Counted from the first letter of the stretch, positions 8,269 through 15,557 are shown. The stretch: 64,000 bases of DNA from Saccharopolyspora shandongensis (GCF_900106995.1 NZ_FNOK01000044.1:1-64000), one strand, 5' to 3'. The notes: a model not told the origin generated them from the letters alone. Numbers and translations are program-made.

Positions 8269-8467
8269 GGCAACCGGTCGAGTATCTATCCACAATGGAA
8301 TGGAATATTCCGGCGCGCCGTTCAACTAATGGGTGGTCGCCCGGATTCTCCGGCGTGTTGGCGTGTCGATCTACGACACCGGTGGAAGGTTTGCCGCGTC
8401 ATTCGCCTGGCCCCGACGATTCGCGGCCGGCCTGACACCACCGGAAAAATCCAGATCGGAGTCTGAC

Positions 8468-8782
8468 ATGCGCAGTTCAACCCGTGCCCTGTTCGCCGGG
8501 GTCGCGGCCGTCGGCCTGCTCGCAATGGGGGCCTCCCCGGCGCTGGCCGCCAAGGGCAAGGCGAAGGAGTCCGACGACGACTCCACCGTGACCGCAGCGG
8601 CCCAGGGCGGCAACGGCGGGAACGGCGGGAACGGCGGCTTCGGCCTGAACATCTGCCCGGCGATCGGCATCCTCGCGAAGGCCGAAGCTCGCTGCGGCGC
8701 CGGCAACGGCGGCAGCGCAAACGGCGGCGACGCGTGGGCCGAGGCGGAGGACGACAGCCGGGACACCGAATCCGACGACTGA
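8468..8782 (+). CDS. Small secreted Gly/Asn-rich acidic protein with Cys pair, paralogue 1
   Basis: The precursor is 104 aa with a clear Sec signal peptide ending ALA|AKG near residue 28. The mature part has a Lys-rich start, DDDSTVTA, a GGNGG repeat, NICPAIGILAKAEARC with two Cys 13 apart, then GNGGSANGGDA and an acidic tail. The same plan is seen in the genes at 9514-9837 and 10104-10400, and loosely at 8924-9205. The Cys-loop region (N-I/V-C... G-I/V... C) recalls the chaplin core, but the match is short. GGAG precedes the ATG. A cell-surface or coat role is inference. Confidence 0.75.
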   Translation: MRSSTRALFAGVAAVGLLAMGASPALAAKGKAKESDDDSTVTAAAQGGNGGNGGNGGFGLNICPAIGILAKAEARCGAGNGGSANGGDAWAEAEDDSRDTESDD

Positions 8783-8799
8783 TACCGGATTCGCGGTCC

Positions 8800-8825
8800 G
8801 TCGCTCCCGCCCGAACGGGAGCGAC
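8800..8825 (+). terminator. Hairpin after paralogue 1
   Basis: GTCGCTCCCG (8800-8809) and CGGGAGCGAC (8816-8825) form a perfect 10-bp stem with a 6-nt loop, 18 bp after the stop codon. Confidence 0.7.
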
Positions 8826-8923
8826 CCGGCCGACGCGCCCGGCACGAAGTCCTCGCCCCGAACCGAAGCACCCGGCCGTCGGCCGATGACGAGTTCGGGG
8901 CGACGACGTGGAATGGAGTACTA

Positions 8924-9205
8924 GTGATCACTTCTGCACGCTTCCTCGGCACCGTCGTCGCGCTCGGCGTCGGCGTGCTGGCGGCCTGCCTGACGAGCCA
9001 GCCGGCCGCGCACGCCGAGAAGAGCACCACCGAAAAATCCGGCAGCGACGGCGAATCCGGCCAGGGACTCAGCATCTGCCGACCGCTCTCCCTCACCGGC
9101 GGCAAGATCGCGGCCGAGTGCTCGGTAGCGCCGAACGGCACGAGCTCCAACGGATCCGCGGATGCCGATGCCGAGGACCACGGCGACGAGGAAGACGAGG
9201 ACTGA
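8924..9205 (+). CDS. Small secreted acidic protein with Cys pair, divergent paralogue
   Basis: 93 aa. The signal peptide ends near AHA|EKS (about residue 31). The mature chain is about 60 residues with Ser/Lys at the front, SICRPLSLTGGKIAAEC giving two Cys 14 apart, then a tail of Asp and Glu. The glycine block of its neighbours is missing, so homology rests on the Cys spacing, the acidic tail and position. The GTG start follows GGAG by 5 nt and sits inside the palindrome AGTGATCACT (8923-8932), similar to BldD-type sites. A hairpin at 9241-9270 ends the transcript. Confidence 0.7.
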   Translation: MITSARFLGTVVALGVGVLAACLTSQPAAHAEKSTTEKSGSDGESGQGLSICRPLSLTGGKIAAECSVAPNGTSSNGSADADAEDHGDEEDED

Positions 9206-9240
9206 CGCCCGAAAGTCGTTCGCAGGGCCAGAAATGAACG

Positions 9241-9270
9241 TGTGTCGGTCTCCACGAGGAGGCCGACACA
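9241..9270 (+). terminator. Hairpin after the 8924 gene
   Basis: TGTGTCGG (9241-9248) pairs with CCGACACA (9263-9270), with a further CTCC/GGAG stem inside, followed by CTTTC. Confidence 0.7.
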
Positions 9271-9394
9271 CTTTCATGATCACCGAATACTCGTATCGTC
9301 CACTGTGGCCCGATCTGCGCGCCCGGATCGCCCGATCCGGGCGGCTTCGCCGGTTCGACCGATCACGGGCGAACCGGCGGCCTTACGCTCGAAA

Positions 9395-9437
9395 AGCGGG
9401 CAGGCCGTGGGACTTCTTCGGACGTGGCCTGCCCGCT
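9395..9437 (-). terminator. Terminator of the 9514 gene
   Basis: AGCGGGCAGGCC (9395-9406) and GGCCTGCCCGCT (9426-9437) form a perfect 12-bp stem. On the minus strand it is followed by TTTT. The rest of 9271-9513 holds no gene I can support. Confidence 0.75.
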
Positions 9438-9513
9438 ACCAGCGAGAACCTCAGGCGCGACACGTCGGCCGCGCAGCGACCGACGCTTCCGCGCCCCTAG
9501 GAGAATCCCAGGA

Positions 9514-9837
9514 TCACTCGTCGTCCTTGGAGTACTTCCGGTCCTTGCTGTCGTCTTCCGCGGTCGCCTCGGCGTCGCCGCCGTTGGCGCTGCCGCCGTT
9601 GCCGGCGCCGCAGTCGGCCTTCGCCGGAGACAGCACCGCGATGGACGGGCAAATGTTCACCCCGAATCCACCGTTGCCGCCGTTGCCGCCGGCACCGCCT
9701 TCGGCCGCGGCGGTCACGGTGGAGTCGTCGTCGGACGTCTTCTCCTTGCCCTTGGCGGCAAGCGCCGGCGACCCGCCCATCGCGAGCAACCCGACTGCGG
9801 CGGCACCTGCGAACAGAACACGAACAGACCTGCGCAC
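9514..9837 (-). CDS. Small secreted Gly/Asn-rich acidic protein with Cys pair, paralogue 2
   Basis: 107 aa, closely related to the 8468 gene. The signal peptide SPALA|AKG is nearly identical, followed by a Lys cluster, DDDSTVTAAA, GGNGGNGGFGVN, two Cys 13 residues apart (NICPSIAVLSPAKADC), GNGGSANGGDA and a charged tail ending in KDDE. It starts with GTG after GGGAG. It is oriented toward the 8468 and 8924 genes, so the cluster contains an inverted duplication. A terminator with TTTT lies at 9395-9437. Confidence 0.75.
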   Translation of the reverse strand: MRRSVRVLFAGAAAVGLLAMGGSPALAAKGKEKTSDDDSTVTAAAEGGAGGNGGNGGFGVNICPSIAVLSPAKADCGAGNGGSANGGDAEATAEDDSKDRKYSKDDE

Positions 9838-10026
9838 TGCGAACTCCCATCTGGATGGATACCACTTCAGTTGAACGACTCCGCCACTACTGCCCGGAAG
9901 GATTCGGCGGTGCCGAAATCAACGCGTGGACCCTTTCACCAGAGCCCGCGGAACACCTCCAGCGACATGCAGATCGACGCACCAGTCACCCGTAGGTGCG
10001 ACCGAAATTCGTTGCTCCAACAAAAA

Positions 10027-10064
10027 GAGCGTGCCGACCGGCTCGCAGACCGGTCGACACGCTC
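10027..10064 (-). terminator. Terminator of the 10104 gene
   Basis: GAGCGTG (10027-10033) pairs with CACGCTC (10058-10064), with a CGACCGG/CCGGTCG inner stem. On the minus strand a TTTTT tract follows. Confidence 0.8.
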
Positions 10065-10103
10065 TCATCGGGACGTGCGGGCTGGGGGTCGCCCGCGTCC
10101 TGA

Positions 10104-10400
10104 TCAGTCCTCGCGGTAGGCGCTCGAGTCGGCGTCGCCACCGACCCCGGCACCACCGTCGGCGGCGGAGCAGGAGCCCTTGCCCTCGCCGAGGACGCCG
10201 ACGCCGATGCCACACAGGACGTTCACGCCGATGCCACCGTTGCCACCCTTGCCGTTGCCACCCTGCGCCTCGGAGGCGGTCACCGAGTGGTCGTCCTTCC
10301 CACCCTTGTGCTTGCCGCCGTCGGCGAAGGCGGGCGAGCCCATGGCCAGCATCGCAGCAGCAGCAGCGGTGACACCGAGAAGGCGAATCGAAGTACGCAT
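10104..10400 (-). CDS. Small secreted chaplin-like Cys-pair protein, paralogue 3
   Basis: 98 aa with a signal peptide ending near AFA|DGG. The mature chain has GGKHKGGKDDHSVTA, GGNGKGGNGGIG, then VNVLCGIGVGVLGEGKGSC, a two-Cys loop of small hydrophobic residues, and an acidic end. Of the four paralogues this one most resembles a chaplin core (VNVCG...V.GLL...G..C), though it lacks the full chaplin length. The ATG follows GGGAG. Three palindromes stand shoulder to shoulder upstream (10418-10466), implying tight control. Surface assembly is an inference. Confidence 0.75.
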   Translation of the reverse strand: MRTSIRLLGVTAAAAAMLAMGSPAFADGGKHKGGKDDHSVTASEAQGGNGKGGNGGIGVNVLCGIGVGVLGEGKGSCSAADGGAGVGGDADSSAYRED

Positions 10401-10417
10401 TCCTATAGCTCCCATCC

Positions 10418-10466
10418 ATGTCGGACATTTGCCGGGCCGGCAACTGAGTTCCCGGAATTCCGGGAA
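10418..10466. promoter_or_regulatory. Array of three adjacent palindromes
   Basis: ATGTC-G-GACAT (10418-10428), TTGCCGG-G-CCGGCAA (10429-10443) and TTCCCGGAATTCCGGGAA (10449-10466) are each perfect. They occupy the leader/promoter of the 10104 gene. They could be stacked operators or a multi-hairpin 5' leader. Confidence 0.6.
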
Positions 10467-10653
10467 TTTGGGGTGCGCCGTCCGGCACGACAGACGTTGC
10501 CATTGATTTGGTCGGTCCGGCATGTCGGGCCACACCAAAGAGAATCACTCGCCACCCGTGTGGATGCACGATCACGCAGTGCGTCCGACGCGACTGGATT
10601 CAGGCCCGCACAACTCAACTGATCAGATGAAGCAGATCGGCTACCGAAAAAAG

Positions 10654-10693
10654 GATCAAGAAGTAGAATCCCGATCACAAAATGATCAAGAAG
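10654..10693. repeat. GATCAAGAAG direct repeat, 30-bp period
   Basis: Two identical 10-bp copies begin at 10654 and 10684, three helical turns apart, about 180 bp upstream of the 10869 gene. An activator-binding pair is possible. Confidence 0.45.
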
Positions 10694-10868
10694 CGGGTGC
10701 GAAAATCGTTGCCCCGCAATCGACTTGTGCCACCCGAGAATCCGGAGTTCGCCCCGGCAGGCGTCGCACGTTGGGGCCACGGGGGCACGGTCCGCCGGGC
10801 ACGGCGCACGGGTCGCCCCTAGCGTTCGTAACTGCTCACGAACCGAATCTCGTTTCAGGAGGCATGTC

Positions 10869-11288
10869 ATGGGAATTCGCCGCGAGACGGCAGTCGTGCT
10901 CGCCGCGCTGGGAACGCTGGCCGCCGGCGCCTCGGTGGCCGCCGTGACGGCCTGGGCGGCCGGGCCGCCGCTGACCGTCGAGGTGGGCGAGGCCAGGTGC
11001 CTGCGCGCGGCCGACCTACCGGCAGTGGCCGCGGTGCCGAAAATCGCTGCCGCGCTGGAGGATTCCGCTTCGGGCACCGTGCGGTTGACCGTCCGCAGCG
11101 CCACCAAGGACAACCAGGAGCACGCGTACGTCGTCACCGTGGACGGAGAACAGCGGGCCAGCGGCTCCGTCAGCGGCGGCGGCATGTCCATCAACAGCGT
11201 CAGCATCGCCGACGGCAAGAGCTCCCGGGTGGTCGTGGCGACGGGCCCGACCGTCGTCTTCGACCAGACCATCGCGGGGCACTGCTGA
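10869..11288 (+). CDS. Secreted protein of unknown function, 139 aa
   Basis: The ATG follows AGGAGG at ideal spacing. An N-terminal signal or anchor segment (about residues 7-30, ending TAWA|AGP) is followed by about 110 residues containing two Cys, one near residue 43 (ARCLRAAD) and one as the last residue (AGHC), which could form a disulfide. The middle is beta-rich, Ser/Val/Thr-heavy (GTVRLTVRSATKDNQEHAYVVTV). I do not recognise the family. It lies within an island of secreted proteins and faces the subtilisin-inhibitor homologue across a pair of long hairpins. Confidence 0.65.
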   Translation: MGIRRETAVVLAALGTLAAGASVAAVTAWAAGPPLTVEVGEARCLRAADLPAVAAVPKIAAALEDSASGTVRLTVRSATKDNQEHAYVVTVDGEQRASGSVSGGGMSINSVSIADGKSSRVVVATGPTVVFDQTIAGHC

Positions 11289-11301
11289 CCGGGATCAGCA
11301 A

Positions 11302-11353
11302 GCAGCAGAACGTCGGGGAGCGGGAGGAATTCCGCTCCCCGACGTTCTGCTGC
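11302..11353 (+). terminator. Perfect 22-bp hairpin
   Basis: Positions 11302-11323 and 11332-11353 are exact reverse complements with an 8-nt loop, 14 bp after the stop of the 10869 gene. No T-tract follows. Confidence 0.8.
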
Positions 11354-11386
11354 ATCAGCCGGGAATCACGCCGCCGGAAAAGGAAT

Positions 11387-11421
11387 CAGTGGCTTCACCG
11401 GGCCTGCCGGTGAAGCCACTG
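11387..11421 (-). terminator. Perfect 15-bp hairpin facing the SSI gene
   Basis: CAGTGGCTTCACCGG (11387-11401) pairs exactly with 11407-11421 across a 5-nt loop. It is probably the terminator for the 11568-11966 gene, back to back with the previous one. Confidence 0.7.
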
Positions 11422-11567
11422 CGAGTGCGGCGCAGGCGGGCCGAAGGGCCAGAGTCGTGCCCCGCAATGCGATCCCACCTTGGTTCCGCCACGTGGCGTG
11501 CGCGACCACGGGCGGCGACTTTCACGCTGCACTCCTTGCCTTTCGGCAATCCCTGGGGTGCGGGTGA

Positions 11568-11966
11568 TCAGAAGTCGAACACGGAGCCGGTCGCGGCCTT
11601 CAGCGTGCAAGGATTGGCCAGCAACACCTGGTATCCGACCGGCTGACCGCGCCAGGTGCCCTCCGCGGACGCGTTCACCTGGCGGCTCTCCTTGGTGCAG
11701 CTCTTCGGCTCACCCTGGTCCAGCCGCTCGAACTTCCCGTCCACCCGCTGCAACTCCGCGCACGCATCGGACGCGCGCGGGTGTTCTCCCCTCGCCGGAT
11801 CGCAGGTCAGCGTGACCGTTCGAGTCTTCTGGGATTCCGTCACCGTCAGCTTCAACGTGCTCTGCTCCGCAGCGTCGGACGTGGCCGAAGCAACTCCTGG
11901 AACCAGCACCGCAGCAGCGAAGACGATGCTGACTGCACCACGTCCAAGCAACCGGGAATCGGTCAT
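11568..11966 (-). CDS. Secreted SSI-family protease inhibitor, 132 aa
   Basis: After a signal peptide (to about residue 28, VASA|TSD) the chain follows the Streptomyces subtilisin inhibitor pattern. It has LTLTCDPARGEHPRASDAC, then SCTKES, then GTWRGQPVGYQ, NPC and the C-terminal SVFDF, which matches the SSI ending SVFAF. Four Cys give the two family disulfides. In SSI the reactive bond follows the residue two after the third Cys (C-P-M); here it is C-T-K, so P1 is Lys, predicting a trypsin-type inhibitor. The ATG at 11966 has GGAGG 9 nt upstream. Confidence 0.88.
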   Translation of the reverse strand: MTDSRLLGRGAVSIVFAAAVLVPGVASATSDAAEQSTLKLTVTESQKTRTVTLTCDPARGEHPRASDACAELQRVDGKFERLDQGEPKSCTKESRQVNASAEGTWRGQPVGYQVLLANPCTLKAATGSVFDF

Positions 11967-12674
11967 TTCCTGCATCCTCCGTCCGAACAGAAAAGGAAAC
12001 CCTCGTCACTCCTTACCGCACGCCGAACGATCTCTCCGCGCGAAGTCCAAACGATCACCTATCGGGCTCCCTCGAAGCGGTCGTCGCTACGGCCAGCCAC
12101 CGCCGGGCGGCGATCTCCCGTCCAACCGACGCACCACGACGATCTACCCGCTCCGATTCGGCGACAGCACCGGGCCGCTCGGCGACGCCGGGTAGGCGTC
12201 ATTAACCCGCCTGTGTCTCGAACCCGAAAGAAGCGACGTCGTTTCACGTCGTTCTTTCTTATTCCGGGCAGGCATCGGCCGCGGCGACACCTGCGCCGCG
12301 CAAATTGAACGCACGCCCGGAACCACAGACGGAACGTAGCCGCAACGCGCCCCCAACCGGGCACGGCCTGCCGATCGCGTGATCGTCTCGACGCAGCCGG
12401 ACGGCACGCTGCTGCACTGCGCAATGCCTTGCCCTTGAAGAAGATCTCCGTCAGGTGGCCCGCTGGGCGCGCGCACCGATCGAGATCATCAGATGAGGTG
12501 AGCGATCAAAGTCTCGGGTTGCACGGCTTTGCTGCCACGCTATGTTCTAGATGACCCCGCCACGGCAGGGTTTCTTAATCCGATGGGAATCCACTGACTT
12601 TTCAACCCGAGAAAGTCGGCCAGCGGTTCCTGCGGCGTCACTTGTTGAAGTCAGTACGAAGGGGATTATTAGTT
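11967..12674. other. 708-bp region without a supportable gene
   Basis: It has slightly lower GC than its surroundings. It contains a hairpin at 12226-12258 (GAAAGAA and CGACG arms with one bulged base, then TTATT) that belongs to no identified upstream gene on the plus strand, and the promoter at 12519-12546. Open frames here have no signal peptide, no Shine-Dalgarno and no recognisable motif. Confidence 0.5.
12519..12546 (+). promoter_or_regulatory. Promoter candidate for the 12675 gene
   Basis: TTGCAC (12519-12524), a 16-bp spacer and TATGTT (12541-12546). It predicts a leader of about 120 nt before the ATG. Confidence 0.5.
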
Positions 12675-12962
12675 ATGCTTTCTGCCAAGCGCGTCATCGC
12701 TGCTACTGCTCTGGGTCTCCCCATCATGCTGGGTGCCCCGGGAATGGCGCTCGCCGATGGTGGCCACCACCCGTGGAACATCAAGGACAACCAGACCCAG
12801 ACTCAGAAGCAGGACGCGGACACCGACCAGGCCAACGTGAACGTGCCGACTCAGTACACGTTCAACGTGGGCAGCGGCGAGGCGAACTCGGTGAGCTGGA
12901 GCAACCAGGACAACGACGCGGACACCGACCAGACCGAGGGCGCTCTGCAGGAAGACGACTGA
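12675..12962 (+). CDS. Small secreted N/Q/D-rich protein, type A
   Basis: 95 aa with a signal peptide ending MALA|DGG. The mature part is rich in Gln, Asn and Asp and contains a near-repeat: QKQDADTDQANVN and, about 40 residues later, NQDNDADTDQTEG. A central PTQYTFNVGSGEANSVSWS is beta-prone. The C-terminus GALQEDD matches the ending GELQVEED of the convergent gene at 13091-13396, so the two are paralogues. N/Q-rich repeated secreted proteins include curlins and rodlins. No family match is certain, and fibre formation is inference. Confidence 0.7.
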   Translation: MLSAKRVIAATALGLPIMLGAPGMALADGGHHPWNIKDNQTQTQKQDADTDQANVNVPTQYTFNVGSGEANSVSWSNQDNDADTDQTEGALQEDD

Positions 12963-13009
12963 CGATAGCGGCCCCCCTGCTATCGCAGTTCCTCCCGCAT
13001 CCGAAAAAG

Positions 13010-13044
13010 GCTTGGCCCGGCGATTTCCTCGCCGGGCCAAGCCC
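13010..13044. terminator. Bidirectional terminator
   Basis: GGCTTGGCCCGGCGA (13010-13024) and its perfect complement (13030-13044), 5-nt loop, flanked by AAAAA on the left and CTTTT on the right. It serves both convergent N/Q-rich genes. Confidence 0.85.
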
Positions 13045-13090
13045 TTTTCATCCCCACCCGTCGCCGCGGTGCTCGCCCGGATCGACCGGA

Positions 13091-13396
13091 CTAGTCCTCC
13101 TCGACCTGCAGCTCGCCCTCGGACTGCTCGGAGCTGTTGATGTTGTTCTGCTGGGTCCAGGTCAGCGCCGCCTGCTCACCGGTGCCGCCGTTGCTGACCT
13201 GGGTGATCGGCGAGACGTTGATGTTGTTCTGCACCGTGTGGTTCTGCTCGGCCTGCTCCTGGGTCTGCTTCACGATCCAGGAGGCCTTCGGCGGGCTCGC
13301 CGAGTGCCCCTTGGCGGCCAACGCCGTGCCGTTTGCCCCCAGCAGCAGCGGCAACGCCACAGCAGCCATGGCGAGCGCCTGCTTCGCGGTACTCAT
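13091..13396 (-). CDS. Small secreted N/Q-rich protein, type B
   Basis: 101 aa with a signal peptide ending TALA|AKG. The mature chain carries IVKQTQEQAEQ, two Asn-rich units (VQNNINVSPITQV and TQQNNINSSEQ) about 30 residues apart, and the ending GELQVEED. The same order of elements (Q-rich, NVNV, SGE/TGE, W(S/T)xQ, acidic end) is found in the convergent 12675 gene, so they are probably paralogues. There are no Cys. The 22-bp palindrome at 13555-13576 lies upstream. Surface or matrix function is plausible but unproven. Confidence 0.7.
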   Translation of the reverse strand: MSTAKQALAMAAVALPLLLGANGTALAAKGHSASPPKASWIVKQTQEQAEQNHTVQNNINVSPITQVSNGGTGEQAALTWTQQNNINSSEQSEGELQVEED

Positions 13397-13554
13397 CTAC
13401 CGATTCCCTTCGTAGACCAATCGATTTCGCGCCGTCCAGGTGCCCGGCGGTGACCGGAATAGCGAACCACCTGGGCGCCTTGGAATCCGCGCCCCGAAAT
13501 GGGGCAACAGAAACCTACCGGCGAAATGGCATTCGGAGGCGGACCGAAACATCT

Positions 13555-13576
13555 TGATCACTCCAAATAGTGATCA
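13555..13576. promoter_or_regulatory. TGATCACT-N6-AGTGATCA operator
   Basis: A perfect 8-bp inverted repeat spaced by 6 bp, about 160 bp upstream of the 13091 gene. Each arm also contains TGATCA. The half AGTGA is the core of BldD-type boxes, but the orientation differs from the published consensus as I recall it. Confidence 0.55.
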
Positions 13577-13597
13577 TCGGCGCCGAGCGCATGAAGA

Positions 13598-13639
13598 AAC
13601 CCGCTGACCCGGCGGCTGCGCGCGTCGGATCAGCGGGTT
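13598..13639 (-). terminator. Terminator of the ricin-like gene
   Basis: AACCCGCTGA (13598-13607) pairs with TCAGCGGGTT (13630-13639); on the minus strand TTTCTTC follows. Confidence 0.75.
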
Positions 13640-13675
13640 GCTATCCCGGCCCCGGCTGGGCCGGCCGGATCAGCT

Positions 13676-14182
13676 TCAGGCGTCGAACCGGAAGACGTTC
13701 GTGTTGCCGAACGACTGCCAGCGCGGTTCGAGCTTCAGCCAGCTCCCTGCCGGAGCGTGCGGCTCGACGGCCACCGCAACGTCCTGGTCCAGCTTCGGGC
13801 TGATGATCCAGCCGTTTTCATCCCGCGTGAAAACCCAGTCCTGGCTCGGGTTTCCGTACTGGCACGGCAGGGAGAGGACCTGCGGCCCACCCTCCGCGTT
13901 GGCCTGCACACAACGGTTCGTCTGCTGGTTCCGAATGGTCCAGCTGCCGTCGAACCGGTCGGAGACGACCCACTTGCCGGCGTCGCCGAGGACACCGAAC
14001 GGAGCGGTCTTGACCACCGAGTCGCTGCCGAAGTCGACCCACCGGGACCCGTCGACGACACTGCTGATCTCCGCCCCGGGGTACGCCGGGGCAGGAGCCG
14101 AAGCGGCCTGGGCTCCCGCCGGCACGAGAGAAAGCGCAGCCAGAGCACCGATGGCACCGAACATCCAGCGAGCACGCGTCAT
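13676..14182 (-). CDS. Secreted ricin-type beta-trefoil-like protein, 168 aa
   Basis: GGAGGGG precedes the ATG. A signal peptide ends near AQA|ASA (residue 27). The mature domain contains WTIRNQQTNRCVQA, LSLPCQYGNPSQDWVF and WLKLEPRWQSFGNTNVFRFD. This is the pattern of one to two ricin-B/QxW repeats with a Cys pair (NRC... LPC), typical of a carbohydrate-binding beta-trefoil or a truncated form of it. No catalytic domain is attached. It may bind cell-wall or host polysaccharide. The 295 bp upstream (14183-14477) hold its promoter and no other gene I can support. Confidence 0.7.
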   Translation of the reverse strand: MTRARWMFGAIGALAALSLVPAGAQAASAPAPAYPGAEISSVVDGSRWVDFGSDSVVKTAPFGVLGDAGKWVVSDRFDGSWTIRNQQTNRCVQANAEGGPQVLSLPCQYGNPSQDWVFTRDENGWIISPKLDQDVAVAVEPHAPAGSWLKLEPRWQSFGNTNVFRFDA

Positions 14183-14477
14183 TACAAACCCCTCCAGACA
14201 GAAACTTCTTCGGGATTGGCGATCGGTTTTCCGACCGTCCGAATAAGATCTCTACCAGCAGCGGAGGGAAATATCGCACCGGGTCACTACAACGTGTGGC
14301 CACTGCGCGACATCGGTAACGACGCCTAGATCAAAGCAGATAACGGTCCTCAATGGACACGTTTTGGCAACGCTCAGAAACCCGAAAAGTGACTCTTGTT
14401 TCAGGTTAGCCGGTACCCAGGCCCACGACTACCCGATCGCGTGAGGTGACGGGACCGGGCGGCCGCGCGGTGCGCCG

Positions 14478-15383
14478 TCAGGAGTACCGGATCTCTGGGA
14501 AATCGCGCTGCGCCTGGACGAACTGCGCCTCCCACTCCGCGGGCCAGCCGAACGCCTCGGTGGCGAGGCCCTTCAGGTTCACCCCGGCCGCGCCGCTCAT
14601 GAAGTGCACGAACTCGCCCCAGTTCATGTCGCGGGCGAATTCCTCGCCGGAGGAAGGGAAGTACCGCCCCAGCAGGTCGAAGTAGCGCACCATCACCTGG
14701 GCGCCGCCGTGGTCGCGCCACAGCGGGTGGAACCAGTCGCGGAACCAGTGCGTGCCGGCGCGCGGGAAGTCGTCCACGTGGTCGTCGGCGGTCTTCCGGT
14801 TGTAGAAGTCTTCGGCCTCGGCCTCCATCCCGAGCGACTTGTAGACGTCGTAGATGTAGAACTCCATCCACTTGCTGTCGCCCCACAGGCCGAACGCGGG
14901 CGAGCCGTGCTTCCCGGCGGCGATGCTCTCGACGACGTGCCCCGCCTCGTGCGTCACGATCTCGTACTGCGGCGTGGCCCAGTCGTCGCCGCCGACGTCG
15001 CTGACGTTGCGGAAGTCGTGCGACTCGTCGTAGATGGTCGACGGGTGGCCACCGTAGTACTTGCCCTCGTGGTGGATCGAGTACAGCCGGTCGGCCGTCA
15101 TCTGGTTGCCGGAGTTGCCGTAGGTCTGCTGCGAGTACTGCCACATCGAGGTCAGGTACGGCATCAGCCATTCCCGCGCGGCCGGGTCGACGTCCTGGTC
15201 GAAGTAGAGCGCCACGGTGTCGTTGTGGTCCATCAGCCGCAGGTTCTGGTCGTGCTCGAACCAGTGCTCCTGCCAGGTGGCGGGCGGCGGATCCGCCATC
15301 GGCGCGGAATTCCCGGCGCTGGCGACGCCGGGGACCACCGCCGCCAGCGCCAGCACCATTGCCGCGATAGCCCTGCTGCGCAT
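14478..15383 (-). CDS. Secreted zinc metallopeptidase-like protein, 301 aa
   Basis: The ATG at 15383 has GAGG at 5 nt. A signal peptide ends near ASA|GNS. The zinc motif HEAGH is in EIVTHEAGHVVESI, followed by WGDSKWMEFYIYDVY, where a downstream Glu or Asp could be the third ligand. The protein is rich in Trp, Tyr and His (HWFRDWFHPLWRDHGG), a pattern I associate with actinobacterial secreted peptidase-like proteins rather than a classical MEROPS family. It sits at the end of the secreted-protein island. Substrate unknown. Confidence 0.75.
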   Translation of the reverse strand: MRSRAIAAMVLALAAVVPGVASAGNSAPMADPPPATWQEHWFEHDQNLRLMDHNDTVALYFDQDVDPAAREWLMPYLTSMWQYSQQTYGNSGNQMTADRLYSIHHEGKYYGGHPSTIYDESHDFRNVSDVGGDDWATPQYEIVTHEAGHVVESIAAGKHGSPAFGLWGDSKWMEFYIYDVYKSLGMEAEAEDFYNRKTADDHVDDFPRAGTHWFRDWFHPLWRDHGGAQVMVRYFDLLGRYFPSSGEEFARDMNWGEFVHFMSGAAGVNLKGLATEAFGWPAEWEAQFVQAQRDFPEIRYS

Positions 15384-15557
15384 GTCACACCTCGGGGCTC
15401 GGGGATGTTGGTCCAAACCAACGTAGGCAGGCCGATGCGCACTGTCACCGGCAGAACCGGGCAGGTTCCCCATCGGGCAACAAGTCGACACGTCGACCCC
15501 GCGGAATCCACAGTGGACATCGAATCGGCCGCGGGCCCGCGGACACCGCAGGAACGG

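Larger units (their letters stand above)
10401..10868. other. 468-bp divergent intergenic region
   Basis: It contains no supportable gene. It holds three adjacent palindromes next to the 10104 gene, an A-rich stretch around 10645-10690, and a GATCAAGAAG direct repeat (10654-10663 and 10684-10693). It must carry promoters for the divergent genes at 10104-10400 and 10869-11288. Confidence 0.6.

Noticed and set aside
8468-10400. Calling the Cys-pair proteins true chaplins
   Set aside because: The Cys spacing and a short VNVCG-like stretch are similar, but the chaplin domain of about 40 residues is not complete; only a chaplin-like label is justified.
12059-12476. Minus-strand frames of 110-121 codons in the 12-kb gap
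   Set aside because: Cys/Arg/Ser-rich composition without a signal peptide or motif, and no ribosome-binding site; not supported as genes.
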